Numbered from the stretch's first letter, positions 54,148 to 63,982 are shown. The stretch is DNA of 64,000 nt from Caldilineales bacterium (GCA_012271135.1 JAAXGZ010000026.1:24247-88246), one strand, 5' to 3'. Notes: a model not told the origin generated them from the letters alone. Program-made: numbers and translations.

Positions 54148-55311
54148 ATGTCCGATCAGTCGCTCACACTGCCGTCCGCCGTTTCGGAACCGCAGGCCGG
54201 CGAGGTCGAAATCAACCTCAGTGCCGGCGAGATCGGCCAGTTGTCCCTGTGGTACTTGATTTGGCGCCGATTCCTGCGCAACCGGCTGGCGGTGGCCGCG
54301 ACCTTTGTGTTGCTGCTGCTCTACCTGATGGTAGCCCTTGCCGAATTCATCACGCCGTACGACCACCTGATTTCCAACGAGGACTTCGTGGCGCGGGCGC
54401 CACAGCTGCCCCAATTCCGGGATGAGACCGGCCAGTTCCACCTCCGGCCCTTTGTCTACGGAACCACCACCGAACTGGACACCTACAACCTGGACTGGGT
54501 CCACAAGGACGACACGAGCCAGATGTATCCCCTGAAACTATTCGTGAAGGGAGACCCCTACAAACTGCTGGGCCTGTTCCCCTCGGATCGACACCTATAC
54601 GGGGTGGACGAGCCGGGCACCGTCTTTCTGCTGGGCACCGATCGGCTGGGCCGCGACCTGTTTTCCCGGATCGTCTTCGGAGGACGCATCTCGCTGACCG
54701 TGGGCCTGATCGGGGTGTCGCTGACCATCCTGTTCGGCTCGGTCATGGGGACAATCTCGGGCTATTTCGGAGGCCCGGTGGACACAGTCATTCAACGGTT
54801 CATCGAATTGCTGATGTCGTTCCCGAGCATCGCGCTGTGGGCGGCGCTCGCCGCGGCCATGCCTGCCGACATCACCATCGTCACGCGATTCTTTCTGATC
54901 AGCATCATCCTGTCCCTCATCGGATGGACCAGCCTGGCGCGTCAGGTCCGGGCCAAGGTCCTGGCCTTCAGGGAAATGGAGTTCTCCTCCGCGGCCACGG
55001 CCGCCGGCGCATCGCACTTCCGCATCATCATGGTGCACATGCTGCCCAACGCCCTCAGCCACATCATCGTGATCGCGACACTGGCTATCCCGGGCATGAT
55101 CCTGGCCGAGACCGCCCTGAGCTTTCTGGGACTCGGTATCCTGCCGCCTGCGGTAAGTTGGGGAACGTTGCTCCAGGACGCGCAGACCGTCGGCGTGGTG
55201 ATCAAGAAGCCATGGTTGATGCTGCCGGGTGCGTTCGTGATTGTGTCGGTTCTCAGCTTCAACTTCCTGGGCGACGGCATTCGCGATGCCGTGGATCCGT
55301 TCGCCCTCTGA
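54148..55311 (+). CDS. Peptide ABC transporter permease, DppC/OppC-like
   Basis: The 387-residue partner permease has an N-terminal LSLWYLIWRRFLRNRLAVAATFVLLLLYLMV, a long periplasmic loop, and LLGTDRLGRDLFSRIVFGGRISLTVGL typical of DppC. The EAA loop is FREMEFSSAATAAGASHFRIIMVHMLPN. It is somewhat longer than most DppC proteins because of the extended region near 55-165. ATG at 54148 (MSDQSLTL) was chosen; an in-frame start at 54115 overlaps the previous gene. The ATPase gene follows after 12 bases. Confidence 0.92.
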   Translation: MSDQSLTLPSAVSEPQAGEVEINLSAGEIGQLSLWYLIWRRFLRNRLAVAATFVLLLLYLMVALAEFITPYDHLISNEDFVARAPQLPQFRDETGQFHLRPFVYGTTTELDTYNLDWVHKDDTSQMYPLKLFVKGDPYKLLGLFPSDRHLYGVDEPGTVFLLGTDRLGRDLFSRIVFGGRISLTVGLIGVSLTILFGSVMGTISGYFGGPVDTVIQRFIELLMSFPSIALWAALAAAMPADITIVTRFFLISIILSLIGWTSLARQVRAKVLAFREMEFSSAATAAGASHFRIIMVHMLPNALSHIIVIATLAIPGMILAETALSFLGLGILPPAVSWGTLLQDAQTVGVVIKKPWLMLPGAFVIVSVLSFNFLGDGIRDAVDPFAL

Positions 55312-55323
55312 AGGTTCCGGGAC

Positions 55324-56367
55324 ATGGCCGACCGCGCCGAGACCATCCTGGAAGTCAGGAACCTCCACACCCACTTCCATACGGAAAGCGGCGTGGTGCG
55401 AGCCCTGGAGGGAGTGGACTTCACCCTCAACCGAGGCCAGGTACTGGGAGTGGTCGGCGAAAGCGGCTGTGGCAAGAGCGTGACGGCCCAGTGCATCATG
55501 AACATGGTTCCGAGCCGCGGCCGCATCGTCGACGGTTCGGTGATCTACCACCAGCGCAATGGCCAAGGAACGGAAGCGATTGAAATCACCGCGTTGCCGC
55601 CCAAGAGCCGGGAGATGCGGCGAATTCGGGGCAACGAAATCGCAATGATCTTCCAAGAGCCGATGACTTCCCTGGATCCGCTCTATACAGTCGGCAACCA
55701 GCTGCTGGAAGCCATCAACCTGCACCAGGACGTGGACCGCACGGAGGCCCGCACTCTGGCGATTCATTCCCTGGACCGGGTGCAGCTACCAGAACCCGAA
55801 CGAGTCTTTGCCAGCTATCCCCACCAGCTCAGCGGCGGCCAGCGGCAACGCGTCATGATTGCCATTGCCCTTAGCTGCAATCCCACGCTCCTGATCGCGG
55901 ACGAACCTACGACGGCATTGGATGTCACCACGCAAGCCCAGATCCTTTCGCTGATGCGCGATCTCCAGGACGAAACCCACATGAGCATCATCTTCATTAC
56001 CCACGACTTGGGAGTCGTGGCGGAGATGTGCGACGAGGTGGCAGTCATGTACCTCGGCAAGGTCGTGGAACAGACGGACATCGACACGACCTTCTACAGC
56101 CCGAGGCATCCGTACACCCAGGCGCTCCTGCGTTCGATCCCGCGTCTGGACGACGATCAGGACCGACGCCTGGAGGTGATAGCCGGGAGCGTGCCGGATC
56201 CCTCCAGCATTCCCTCGGGGTGCCGATTCCATCCGCGTTGTCCGGAGTTCCTGACCGGAGTTTGCGAACAACGGGAACCGGTCCTGGTCCAGGTCGACGA
56301 AGGCCATCAGGTTCGTTGCCACCTGTACGACGAAACGGCATCCTCCCAACCCGGCACCCAACCCTGA
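55324..56367 (+). CDS. Peptide ABC transporter ATP-binding protein, OppD-like
   Basis: The 347-residue ATPase has Walker [17 protein letters not shown]-loop [14 protein letters not shown], signature [15 protein letters not shown], Walker [15 protein letters not shown], and the switch His in [14 protein letters not shown]. The Cys-rich OppD/F C-terminal motif [11 protein letters not shown]...GVC suggests an Fe-S or Zn site as in related transporters. It energises import together with the next gene. The next gene begins one base after its stop. Confidence 0.95.
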   Translation: MADRAETILEVRNLHTHFHTESGVVRALEGVDFTLNRGQVLGVVGESGCGKSVTAQCIMNMVPSRGRIVDGSVIYHQRNGQGTEAIEITALPPKSREMRRIRGNEIAMIFQEPMTSLDPLYTVGNQLLEAINLHQDVDRTEARTLAIHSLDRVQLPEPERVFASYPHQLSGGQRQRVMIAIALSCNPTLLIADEPTTALDVTTQAQILSLMRDLQDETHMSIIFITHDLGVVAEMCDEVAVMYLGKVVEQTDIDTTFYSPRHPYTQALLRSIPRLDDDQDRRLEVIAGSVPDPSSIPSGCRFHPRCPEFLTGVCEQREPVLVQVDEGHQVRCHLYDETASSQPGTQP

Positions 56368-56368
56368 A

Positions 56369-57439
56369 ATGGCAACGACACCGACATCCCCTTCCGATGC
56401 AGCGGTCGATTATGTGGAATCCGGCTCAGGCCAGGGCCCGTTGCTGGAGGTCCGTAACCTCAAGATGCATTTTCCCATCCGCAAGGGGTTTCTGAAACGC
56501 GTGGTGGGCCACGTCAAGGCGGTTGACGACGTGAGCTTTTCGGTCGAACGCGGCACCGTCTTTGGCCTGGTCGGGGAATCGGGTTGCGGCAAGAGCACCA
56601 CAGGCCGGTGTGTGATCCGGCTGCTCAAGGCCACGGCTGGAGAGATTGTCTATACCATGCCGGACGATGAGCCCGTCCACATCGAAGCGCTGGATCCGGA
56701 GTCCCTGCGCATGATGCGCAGGCACATTCAAATCGTGTTCCAGGATCCGTACGCGTCACTAAACCCGCGGCTGACCCTCAAGCAAATCGTGGGGGAACCA
56801 CTGGTTATCAACAACGTCAGCCAGGGGCAGGATTTGCAGGATCAGGTGGCAGAACTCCTGAGACGGGTCGGCCTAAGCCCAGAACACATGAACCGCTATC
56901 CCCACGCCTTCAGCGGAGGCCAACGGCAGCGCATCAGTCTGGCCCGGGCCTTGGCGCTCAATCCCCGGTTCATCGTAGCGGACGAACCGGTTTCAGCCTT
57001 GGACGTGTCGGTGCAGGCCCAAATCCTCAACCTGATCAAGGACCTCCGCGAAGAGTTTGGCCTGACCTATCTGTTCATCGCCCACAACATGAGCGTCATC
57101 AAGCACATCTGCGATTCGGTGGCTGTGATGTATGTGGGCCAAATCGTGGAGATGACAACTACCCGGCAACTGTTCCGGAAGCCGCTGCATCCCTACACGG
57201 AAGCACTGCTGGAAGCAATTCCCGTACCCGACCCGCGCCGGGACAGGCACCGAATCGTGCTGGAGGGGGACGTTCCCAATCCTGCCGATCCGCCATCGGG
57301 CTGCTACTTCCATCCGCGCTGCGCCTACGCCCAGGATGTCTGCCGAGAGGAAACCCCTCCCTTGGCCGAACACGCGCCGGGCCACCTGGCCAGGTGTCAC
57401 TTTGCCGCGGAGCTTGAACTGAAGGGGATGACCATCTAA
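56369..57439 (+). CDS. Peptide ABC transporter ATP-binding protein, OppF-like
   Basis: The 356-residue ATPase has Walker [17 protein letters not shown]-loop [15 protein letters not shown], signature [15 protein letters not shown], Walker [15 protein letters not shown], and the switch His in [11 protein letters not shown]. The C-terminal [15 protein letters not shown] carries the same Cys motif as OppD. It completes the importer, so all five parts of a Dpp/Opp system are present in order. It is convergent with the URO-D-like gene, with an 82-bp spacer. Confidence 0.95.
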   Translation: MATTPTSPSDAAVDYVESGSGQGPLLEVRNLKMHFPIRKGFLKRVVGHVKAVDDVSFSVERGTVFGLVGESGCGKSTTGRCVIRLLKATAGEIVYTMPDDEPVHIEALDPESLRMMRRHIQIVFQDPYASLNPRLTLKQIVGEPLVINNVSQGQDLQDQVAELLRRVGLSPEHMNRYPHAFSGGQRQRISLARALALNPRFIVADEPVSALDVSVQAQILNLIKDLREEFGLTYLFIAHNMSVIKHICDSVAVMYVGQIVEMTTTRQLFRKPLHPYTEALLEAIPVPDPRRDRHRIVLEGDVPNPADPPSGCYFHPRCAYAQDVCREETPPLAEHAPGHLARCHFAAELELKGMTI

Positions 57440-57521
57440 CGACCCCGGCAACCCGGTCCCGTCGGTATCGGCGATCGAAACGTCGGCAGTCACCCTCCGA
57501 CCTCCCGGTCCGCCGGATTTC

Positions 57522-58508
57522 CTATAGGTCTCGGGCCGCGCCGACTACCGCGGATAGGTTTTTGTCCGGCGAATCGCCTTTAACAACACAGTCCGGCGCC
57601 AAAATCAGGCCGGGCCCGGGATGGTCTTTCACCTGTGCCGCCACCATGGTCCGGTTGTCATCCTCCGTACCGGACCGCATGGTCTCGAGATTCAACCCCG
57701 CAGCCAAGGTCTTTTTGGTCAGGCGACGCGCCTCCGCCACATCCGGATTGTCGCCTCCAGCTGACCAGCTAAGGCAATTCACGTCAAGCTGAGCGGCCTC
57801 CTCCAGCATGATGTTTGAACCGCATACGTGCAACATGCGGATGGCACTATCCTCCAGTTCGGACGCAACGTCGGCATCGTAGGCAAGTCCGAACTCCCGA
57901 TATTCCTGGGGTGACAGAATGTCGCGGCTAGCCTGCTGTGTCGCCAGAAAGTATCCCGGCACGCCCACAGCATTGCAGGCCCGCACATACTGCACCACCG
58001 TGTCGCGGATGGTCCGCAGGCCCGCGTGCAGCAACCCCGGGTCATACCGCATGTGCTCATATACCCGATCGCCTGCGATTTTGTGAGCCAGAGTTAACGG
58101 GCTGAAGATGGTCATCATGTAGGGGACGTTGTTTCCCCACAGCTCCCGCACGCGGCTGCACATTTCCAGTTCCCTGCCCAGGGCCCCCGTCTCGGGTTCC
58201 AGCGCCGGCAGGGACTTCCAGTCTGCTGCCACCGCCACCGGAGAGGCAATCACCGTCGGCCCTTCATCGTCGTGACGACCGAACTGTATACCAACCCCCC
58301 AATCCTGGACTCCGTACAAACCACTGGGCGTAAGTTTCGCCAAGTCGAACCCAAACTGTCGGTGGAACTCGTCCGTACGGCGGGCCAGTTTGCCCGGTGC
58401 CCGATCCAACAGGTGATAGTGCTTCCACAAACTGACAGGGATTGCGTCGTGTCGTTCTCCCGCCAGTGCAGCCTCGATTCGCAGCCAATGAACTGAATCA
58501 CGCGCCAT
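57522..58508 (-). CDS. Uroporphyrinogen decarboxylase (URO-D) family protein, not HemE
   Basis: The 328-residue protein belongs to the URO-D TIM-barrel family by its opening (HWLRIEAALAGERHDAIPVSLWKHY), the FDLAKLTPSG strand, MTIFSPLTLAHKIAG and a C-terminal GLNLETMRSGTEDD plus ILAPDCVVKGDSPDKNL. It lacks the MRQAGR loop that binds uroporphyrinogen in HemE. It is therefore more likely a cobamide- or methyl-transfer-type relative (MtaA/CmuA group) or a decarboxylase-like enzyme of unknown substrate. AAGGAG precedes the ATG at 58508. The nearby hem operon is therefore not evidence for HemE activity. Confidence 0.8.
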   Translation of the reverse strand: MARDSVHWLRIEAALAGERHDAIPVSLWKHYHLLDRAPGKLARRTDEFHRQFGFDLAKLTPSGLYGVQDWGVGIQFGRHDDEGPTVIASPVAVAADWKSLPALEPETGALGRELEMCSRVRELWGNNVPYMMTIFSPLTLAHKIAGDRVYEHMRYDPGLLHAGLRTIRDTVVQYVRACNAVGVPGYFLATQQASRDILSPQEYREFGLAYDADVASELEDSAIRMLHVCGSNIMLEEAAQLDVNCLSWSAGGDNPDVAEARRLTKKTLAAGLNLETMRSGTEDDNRTMVAAQVKDHPGPGLILAPDCVVKGDSPDKNLSAVVGAARDL

Positions 58509-58667
58509 GATTTTCTCCTTGAAAGCCAGTCGGGAGGGCACCGTATTGTTGTCCACGGCAGGAAGCCGTCCGCCAACCGCAAATCAACGTTGCGACTTGG
58601 TCGTGGATAATGTAGACTTTAACGTGTCGGGTGTCCCGCCGCAGTTCACGTTGCTCTATCGACGCCT

Positions 58668-58709
58668 GGCAAAACACGAAGGCCGCGATCGCGGCCTTCG
58701 TGTTTTGCC
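58668..58709. terminator. 42-bp perfect palindrome, likely terminator
   Basis: The arm GGCAAAACACGAAGGCCGCGA (21 bases, 58668-58688) is followed at once by its exact reverse complement. On the minus strand it lies just past the stop of the alcohol-dehydrogenase-like gene (stop at 58716), and the right arm ends in GTGTTTTGCC, a short U-rich run. A Rho-independent terminator for that gene, possibly bidirectional, is the best reading. Confidence 0.7.
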
Positions 58710-58715
58710 GAAAGG

Positions 58716-59744
58716 TCAGTCGTTGGCTGCTCCCAACTTCAGATAGTTTTCGTGGTCCTCCGCAATCAGCGGATACACTTCGTCCAATTCATCGAACGCC
58801 ACCACCGGTTGCACCAACGCTTCGGAGTTGATCTGCCCGTTGCACAGCAGTTGCCAGGCCACCGCGACCAACCGTTCCTCGTCCCAGTTCGGATAGTCCG
58901 GATTCGGTTCGCTGCAGGAGCGGCTAAAGATCAGCGTTGGCCGGTTCATGTGTGCCTCTGCTCCAAGATCAAGACCCGCCGGATAGCTGCCGGGAAAAGC
59001 ACCTGCGACAACCGTCCCGCCGTAGGCAACGGCACGGAATGCATGTTGCAGTGCCATGTGACTTCCGCTGTACTCGATGCATACGTCAGCACCCCGACGG
59101 TCGCTCAGGTCCTTGATGGCAAGCCCGGCATCCACAGCGGTCGGATCCACAACTTCGTCGGCTCCGAGCTCCAAGGCCAGCTCCCGCCGCATCGTGCTTG
59201 GCTCAACGGCAATCAGCAAGTGGGCACCGGCCGCCCTCACCGCCTGCAACACACAGAGGCCGATGGCCCCCATACCAAAAACCGCCACGACATCACCCAG
59301 CCGGACATGGCCGTCGCGCACGGCGCCAACCGCGAAGTCGGCCGGGTCCAGGCAGCCGGCGGCCTGCCAGGGTACTCCGTCCGGAATGGACCGAACACGG
59401 GTCTCGTGCCACATGTGCTGCTCGCGGAAGGGCCCGTAGGCGAAGACTCGATCGCCTTTTTGGAAACGGGATACCGCCGGCCCTACGGCCTCAACCAGGC
59501 CAACCGCCGTATTGCCCAGCGGAGCAGGGAAGGTTTGCCGGTGCGAGTCCTGCCTGAATGCAAGATAATCGGGGTCCCAGGTGCCCCGCGGCAAGCCGTA
59601 GCCCTTGAAAAACGACATCTCGGTTCCATGTTTGGCCACGCTGTGCGTGGTGTTCACCAGGATGTCACTGTCGCCAAGCGGCGGCGGATCGTACTCCCTG
59701 AAGGCGGCCTTCCCCACTGCAGTTGCAACAAGTTCCCTGGGCAT
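58716..59744 (-). CDS. MDR-superfamily (zinc-type alcohol dehydrogenase-like) oxidoreductase
   Basis: The 342-residue protein has a GroES-like N-terminal domain and a Rossmann fold with VAVFGMGAIGLCVLQAVRAAGA, then ALELGADEVVDP and DVCIEYSGSHMALQHAFRAV. Instead of the catalytic Cys and His of zinc ADHs, the corresponding region reads SVAKHGTEMSFFKG, so the catalytic zinc site seems absent. It resembles the branch that acts on sugar or polyketide-like substrates without zinc. ATG at 59744 follows CAGGAG; a GTG sits one codon earlier. A 42-bp palindrome follows its stop. Confidence 0.85.
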   Translation of the reverse strand: MPRELVATAVGKAAFREYDPPPLGDSDILVNTTHSVAKHGTEMSFFKGYGLPRGTWDPDYLAFRQDSHRQTFPAPLGNTAVGLVEAVGPAVSRFQKGDRVFAYGPFREQHMWHETRVRSIPDGVPWQAAGCLDPADFAVGAVRDGHVRLGDVVAVFGMGAIGLCVLQAVRAAGAHLLIAVEPSTMRRELALELGADEVVDPTAVDAGLAIKDLSDRRGADVCIEYSGSHMALQHAFRAVAYGGTVVAGAFPGSYPAGLDLGAEAHMNRPTLIFSRSCSEPNPDYPNWDEERLVAVAWQLLCNGQINSEALVQPVVAFDELDEVYPLIAEDHENYLKLGAAND

Positions 59745-59927
59745 CACAAACTCCTGACCTCAGTCATCGGATTGTTGGACGTCGGCCAAGTCGGTCGACG
59801 GGCCAACCCAAGGGCCGCCGCGCGCGTCGCAACCGGACGGCAAACGGACCATGGACCACGCCGCGCCCATGATAGCGCGGCCCATTGAAGGGCGAAAGTC
59901 GGGATGGATGCAACCGCCGTGCCTGTG

Positions 59928-60806
59928 CTATTCCGTTCCCACGGGCAACCAATGCACCTGGTGCCAGAGATTCCGTTTGATGTAGTAGGCCCGTTGTTCT
60001 CCGGTTTGCAGAGATTCGGCCAGTTGGGCCACATACCGATCCGCTCCGTGCTCGACCTCGAACTCCCCGCTGCAAGGTACGAACCCGTCCTTGATGACGC
60101 GCTGCTGGATCGTGGCCTCCCGATTGAAGAAGACCACCTGGTTGACACGCGCCATGTCCGCCAACCGAGCTGCGAAATCATCCAAAACCTCGGCGGCGCG
60201 GTGCGTTCCCCCGACGAATGCCGGCTGCAGGGTTCGGTATTCACTGATTGGCAGTTCGACCCATACGATGAACGTCGAAATCCCCAGCATGCTGGGAAGG
60301 CCTATGCCCTCGATGCTCTCGGCGAAACCTCGGGGCTTGATGCACCATGGACCCTGTTCCAAAGCCGGATCGTACATGGAAGACTCCGGCATCTCGAGCC
60401 AGCCCCACCCACTGGTCGGGTCGACCTCCACATCGAGATAGCCTTGGAAATCCGATTCAAAGACCCGTTCGAACCTACCGGTCCAAGCCATGACCTGCTT
60501 GTTGCGAATGGGCAGGCCGCTGGCTGTTTCGACTCTCGTAAACACATGCGGATGCTGGTCGATGACGTCGGCTACAAAAGCCTGATTCCAGTCGTTCAGG
60601 TACTGATCCCGGGCCCAGGCCTCCGTGCTGCCGACCACGTCGCGGCTGTCGTTCCGCCAGTCTCCATCGCGCATCGTGAAGACGTCCTTGATGAGATAGA
60701 ACTGCTTGGCGTCCCCGGCGAACCCCATGGAACGAAACCGTTCGTCAAGCGGCTTGACCTCAAACCGGAACTCATGCACCCATTGGCCGAAGCGTCTGGC
60801 AATCAT
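59928..60806 (-). CDS. Conserved-looking protein of unknown function
   Basis: I do not recognise this 292-residue protein. It starts MIARRFGQWVHEFRFEVK behind AAGGAA and is rich in Trp, Phe and charged residues. There is no signal peptide or membrane helix. Blocks that could serve as search seeds are RDVVGSTEAWARDQYLNDWN, GLPIRNKQVMAWTG, GWGWLEMPESSMYD and YYIKRNLWHQVHWLPVGTE. It looks like a complete soluble protein with enzyme-like composition. It sits between the MDR dehydrogenase and the hem operon on the same strand. Confidence 0.6.
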   Translation of the reverse strand: MIARRFGQWVHEFRFEVKPLDERFRSMGFAGDAKQFYLIKDVFTMRDGDWRNDSRDVVGSTEAWARDQYLNDWNQAFVADVIDQHPHVFTRVETASGLPIRNKQVMAWTGRFERVFESDFQGYLDVEVDPTSGWGWLEMPESSMYDPALEQGPWCIKPRGFAESIEGIGLPSMLGISTFIVWVELPISEYRTLQPAFVGGTHRAAEVLDDFAARLADMARVNQVVFFNREATIQQRVIKDGFVPCSGEFEVEHGADRYVAQLAESLQTGEQRAYYIKRNLWHQVHWLPVGTE

Positions 60807-61223
60807 GTGTGGTTTCCTTGATGGCACGCCCGGACAGCACAACCGGGCCGTTCATCGACAAGCAACACGGGCAGGATGTCGAATTATAGCGACTGGCCCC
60901 GAATGCGGCACACTCGCCCGGTCCGTTTGGCAGGACAACCACACTCTACTTTGGGTTGTGTCAACTGGGGACAGGGAATCGGTGCAATGGATGGCTGCAA
61001 CTTGTCACTACACCGGGAAAACATGCCAATGGGTGCCACGCGGCTACGTTTGAACAGGCCGGCTTGGACCTGGAAATGCCTTGCTCAAGGACCTGTCGAA
61101 TTAGAACGAGAATGCGATTGTTCTAGTCCGCTTGGCAGTGTCCGTTCAGGCGGCCCACCCACGATGCCACGCGTTCTTGTCGAACTTGGGAAATGCCGGA
61201 GCCGCGGGTGGCGGACCCGGGAG
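60807..61223. other. Intergenic region downstream of hemB
   Basis: Between hemB and the unknown gene, both minus strand, lie 417 bases with no gene. The left edge includes the AAGGAA ribosome-binding site of the unknown protein. I saw no strong terminator after hemB. Confidence 0.4.
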
Positions 61224-62216
61224 TCATTGGGACAGCCAGGCGGCAACGTCCGGGGCATGATAGGAAATGATCGCATCAGCACCGGCCCGTTTGATTCCCA
61301 GCAGCAGTTCCAGGACAGCATCCTGCTCCGAAATCCAGCCGGCTTGGGCAGAGGCCTTCAGCATCGCATACTCCCCGCTAACGTTGTAGGCCGCCAGCGG
61401 GACCGCGGGAAACGCCTGCTTCACCGCATGGACCACGTCCAGAAATGCCATTGCTGGCTTGACCATCACCATGTCAGTGCCCTGTTCGATGTCCAGCGCA
61501 ACTTCCTTGAGGGCTTCGGCCCGATTGGCTGGATCCATTTGATACGTCTTGCGATCCCCATGTTTGGGAGCCCCATCCGCCGCCTCCCGGAAGGGACCGT
61601 AAAAACTTGATGCGTACTTGACCGCATAGGAAAGAATGCCGGTGAAGTCAAAACCGGCATCGTCCAGACTGGTTCGCAGCGCATGCACCATTCCGTCCAG
61701 CATCCCGCTTGGGGCCACCAAATCGGCCCCAGCCTTGGCGTGGCTGACGGCAGTGCGGGCCAGCAGAGCCAATGACTCGTCGTTGAGGATGCGACCGTCC
61801 CGGCCCAACAGTCCACAGTGTCCGGCTACCGTATAGCTGCACATGCACACGTCAGTGACTATGAGCATCTCCGGCACGGTGTCCTTTGCAGTCTTGATGG
61901 CCTGTTGCACAATGCCGTCGGACGCGAAGTTCTCCGAACCGATTTCATCCTTGGTCCGGGGCAGGCCAAACAGCAGTACGGCTTGTATGCCAAGCTTTGC
62001 CACCCGCTCAATCTCGGTCGGCAACAGATCCGTCGTCAGGCGAGCCTGGCCGGGCATGGAGGCGATTTCGGTCCGCAAACCTTGTCCATGCTGGACAAAG
62101 AGGGGATACACAAGGTCCGAGGGCGCGAGAGTCGCCTCGCGGACCAATGTCCGCAAGGCCCCCGTCTGCCGCAACCGACGCGGCCTTCTTGGATCGGCGA
62201 ACTCGCTGCTGTTCAT
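61224..62216 (-). CDS. hemB: Delta-aminolevulinic acid dehydratase (porphobilinogen synthase), zinc type
   Basis: The 330-residue enzyme condenses two 5-aminolevulinate molecules to porphobilinogen. The active-site lysines are K200 (SYAVKYASSFYGPFRE) and K253 (MVMVKPAMAFLDVV). The metal cysteines C124, C126 and C134 in DVCMCSYTVAGHCGLL place it in the Zn2+-dependent subgroup rather than the Mg2+-only Asp type. It starts within the hemD stop (ATGA overlap), so it is translationally coupled. HemA/HemL and HemE are not in the window. Confidence 0.95.
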   Translation of the reverse strand: MNSSEFADPRRPRRLRQTGALRTLVREATLAPSDLVYPLFVQHGQGLRTEIASMPGQARLTTDLLPTEIERVAKLGIQAVLLFGLPRTKDEIGSENFASDGIVQQAIKTAKDTVPEMLIVTDVCMCSYTVAGHCGLLGRDGRILNDESLALLARTAVSHAKAGADLVAPSGMLDGMVHALRTSLDDAGFDFTGILSYAVKYASSFYGPFREAADGAPKHGDRKTYQMDPANRAEALKEVALDIEQGTDMVMVKPAMAFLDVVHAVKQAFPAVPLAAYNVSGEYAMLKASAQAGWISEQDAVLELLLGIKRAGADAIISYHAPDVAAWLSQ

Positions 62217-63016
62217 GGGATCTGCCTCTCCGATGGTTCGGGACCGGACTTGTGAAACCTGAGCACCAACTCTTCCAACAATGCGTAGAAGGACATTCCC
62301 TCAACATACACGTCCACGCGCATGCCTGTAGCCGCGGCCGCTTCCCGGCTCGTGACTCCCATGCAAGCTACAAGGGTGCTCCGCAGGAGGGAATGCGAAC
62401 CGGGTTGCTCCAGGACACCGTGTGCAAAGCACCGAACGCAACTCCCGCTGGTGAACGTGACCGCATCCAACGGGCTGCCCAAACGGGCCAGGGCGACTCG
62501 CAAGCCGTCTGCACAACGTGTCCGGTAAACCGGGAATGCACGTACGCGATCGCCTTTCGCGCCCAACCGCGAAAGAGCCGGACCGGGTCCGGCCGTGGAG
62601 TGAAGGACGGTTGCAATTTCCGTTGGCGCAAGGCACAGCTGGGAAGCCAACCTTCTGTCTGGACGATAGATGCTTGTCGGTTCAACGCCTAGGGAATTCC
62701 GCAGTTCACGGCCCGTGGCGGGCCCCATCACGGCGAATCTTGGCGATGGCCCGGGTTGACACCCCTTGAACTCGGGCCACCGGGCAATCGCCCGGACTGC
62801 GTTGATGCTGGACAGCACCACCCAAGTCGACGAGCGAACCGCCTCTCGAGCTTGCCTCAGGGTATCCGCAGGCAAGATCTGGAATTCGATGGCAGGCAAC
62901 GCGATTGGGATGCCGCCAAACTCGGCAACCGCCTGCATCGCCCCGTGCATCTGGTTCCTTGCACGGGTGACCCCAATCCGTTTCCCGATTAGACCGGGTG
63001 CACCGGTGTCAGCCAT
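62213..63016 (-). CDS. hemD: Uroporphyrinogen-III synthase
   Basis: The 267-residue protein has the weakly conserved HemD fold with two alpha/beta domains. Recognisable parts are the IGVTRARNQ start, the SSTWVVLSSINAVRAI and AVMGPATGREL segments, an AVTFTSGSCVRCFAHG strand-loop, and an ACMGVTSREAAAATGM close. It cyclises hydroxymethylbilane to uroporphyrinogen III. The start at 63016 (MADTGAP) overlaps the end of hemC; a start at 63070 would extend further into hemC. Its position between hemC and hemB makes the assignment secure despite low similarity. Confidence 0.85.
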   Translation of the reverse strand: MADTGAPGLIGKRIGVTRARNQMHGAMQAVAEFGGIPIALPAIEFQILPADTLRQAREAVRSSTWVVLSSINAVRAIARWPEFKGCQPGPSPRFAVMGPATGRELRNSLGVEPTSIYRPDRRLASQLCLAPTEIATVLHSTAGPGPALSRLGAKGDRVRAFPVYRTRCADGLRVALARLGSPLDAVTFTSGSCVRCFAHGVLEQPGSHSLLRSTLVACMGVTSREAAAATGMRVDVYVEGMSFYALLEELVLRFHKSGPEPSERQIP

Positions 63017-63921
63017 CGCCGTACACCTTGGGCCAGGAGTGCATCGGCCGCTCGTATGCCCAGTTGCCAAGCACTGACACCACTGGCCTCGAATGCTTTG
63101 AGGTGTTGTCCATCAGGAGATCGTACATGGGCGCGAAGGTGGATTCGCCCTTCGGTTACAGTGGCGTAGGCAGCAGCGGGCAACGCACATCCACCGCCCA
63201 ATCCATGCAACAATGCCCGTTCGCACCGGGTGGCCAACCGGGTTGGCATATGGTCCAGGGGTTGGACGAGATCCACCATGCGTTGATCCGATCCCCGAAC
63301 CTGCAGCGCTATGGCACCCTGGCCCGGTGCAGTCAGAAACGTCGCCAGCGGGAATTCATCGGAGATGCCGTCCGTCTGGTCAATCCTGGTTAGTCCGCAG
63401 GCGGCAAGCACAAGGCCGCGGCACTCGGAGGGCACTTCCCGCATGCGGCGAATGCGGGAGTCCACATTGCCCCGCATCGGTGCAACTTCGAAGTCGCTTC
63501 GGAGCGAATGCAACATACGAGTTCTGCGAACGCTGGACGTACCCAGTCGCGCTCCCGGCGGCAAAGAGTGCAGGTTCCTGCCGTCGGGGGTTACCAGTAC
63601 ATCCTTGGCATCGTCCCGGCACAGAACCGCCGCCAATGTCAGGTCCTCGTGCATGGTTGTCGGAAGATCCTTGAGACTGTGCACTGCCACGTCAATCTCC
63701 AGCTGCAGGAGTGCCGCTTCCAGTTCCGACGTGAATATCCCTGTGGACCCGAAGGCATGCACCGGTTTGGACGGGTGGCAATCCCCCAACGTTGTTACAG
63801 GGACCACATCGATTTCCAGTCCGGGGACAATGGCCCGCAACTGCCAACAAACGGCGGAGGTCTGGACTCGAGACAGGTGGGAACTCCGCGTTCCAACCCT
63901 AATGCGTTGCTTTGCATCCAT
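62989..63921 (-). CDS. hemC: Porphobilinogen deaminase (hydroxymethylbilane synthase)
   Basis: The 310-residue enzyme polymerises four porphobilinogens to hydroxymethylbilane. It has RVGTRSSHLSRVQT, TSELEAALLQLEIDVAVHSLKDLPT, GTSSVRRTRML, RGNVDSRIRR and the C-terminal GLGGGCALPAAAY. In that last block C245 is the cysteine that attaches the dipyrromethane cofactor. It heads a coupled hemC-hemD-hemB operon on the minus strand. A TATAAT lies about 62 bases upstream. hemA may lie further upstream, outside the window. Confidence 0.95.
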   Translation of the reverse strand: MDAKQRIRVGTRSSHLSRVQTSAVCWQLRAIVPGLEIDVVPVTTLGDCHPSKPVHAFGSTGIFTSELEAALLQLEIDVAVHSLKDLPTTMHEDLTLAAVLCRDDAKDVLVTPDGRNLHSLPPGARLGTSSVRRTRMLHSLRSDFEVAPMRGNVDSRIRRMREVPSECRGLVLAACGLTRIDQTDGISDEFPLATFLTAPGQGAIALQVRGSDQRMVDLVQPLDHMPTRLATRCERALLHGLGGGCALPAAAYATVTEGRIHLRAHVRSPDGQHLKAFEASGVSAWQLGIRAADALLAQGVRRWLTPVHPV

Positions 63922-63982
63922 GAATTAACACACGCGATAGCCTTGTTCGGCACCTTCCCTGACCGGCCGCATTCCAAAGGGG

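Noticed and set aside
57522..58508. HemE assignment for the URO-D-like gene
   Set aside because: The uroporphyrinogen-binding MRQAGR loop is absent and the N-terminal region is unlike HemE.
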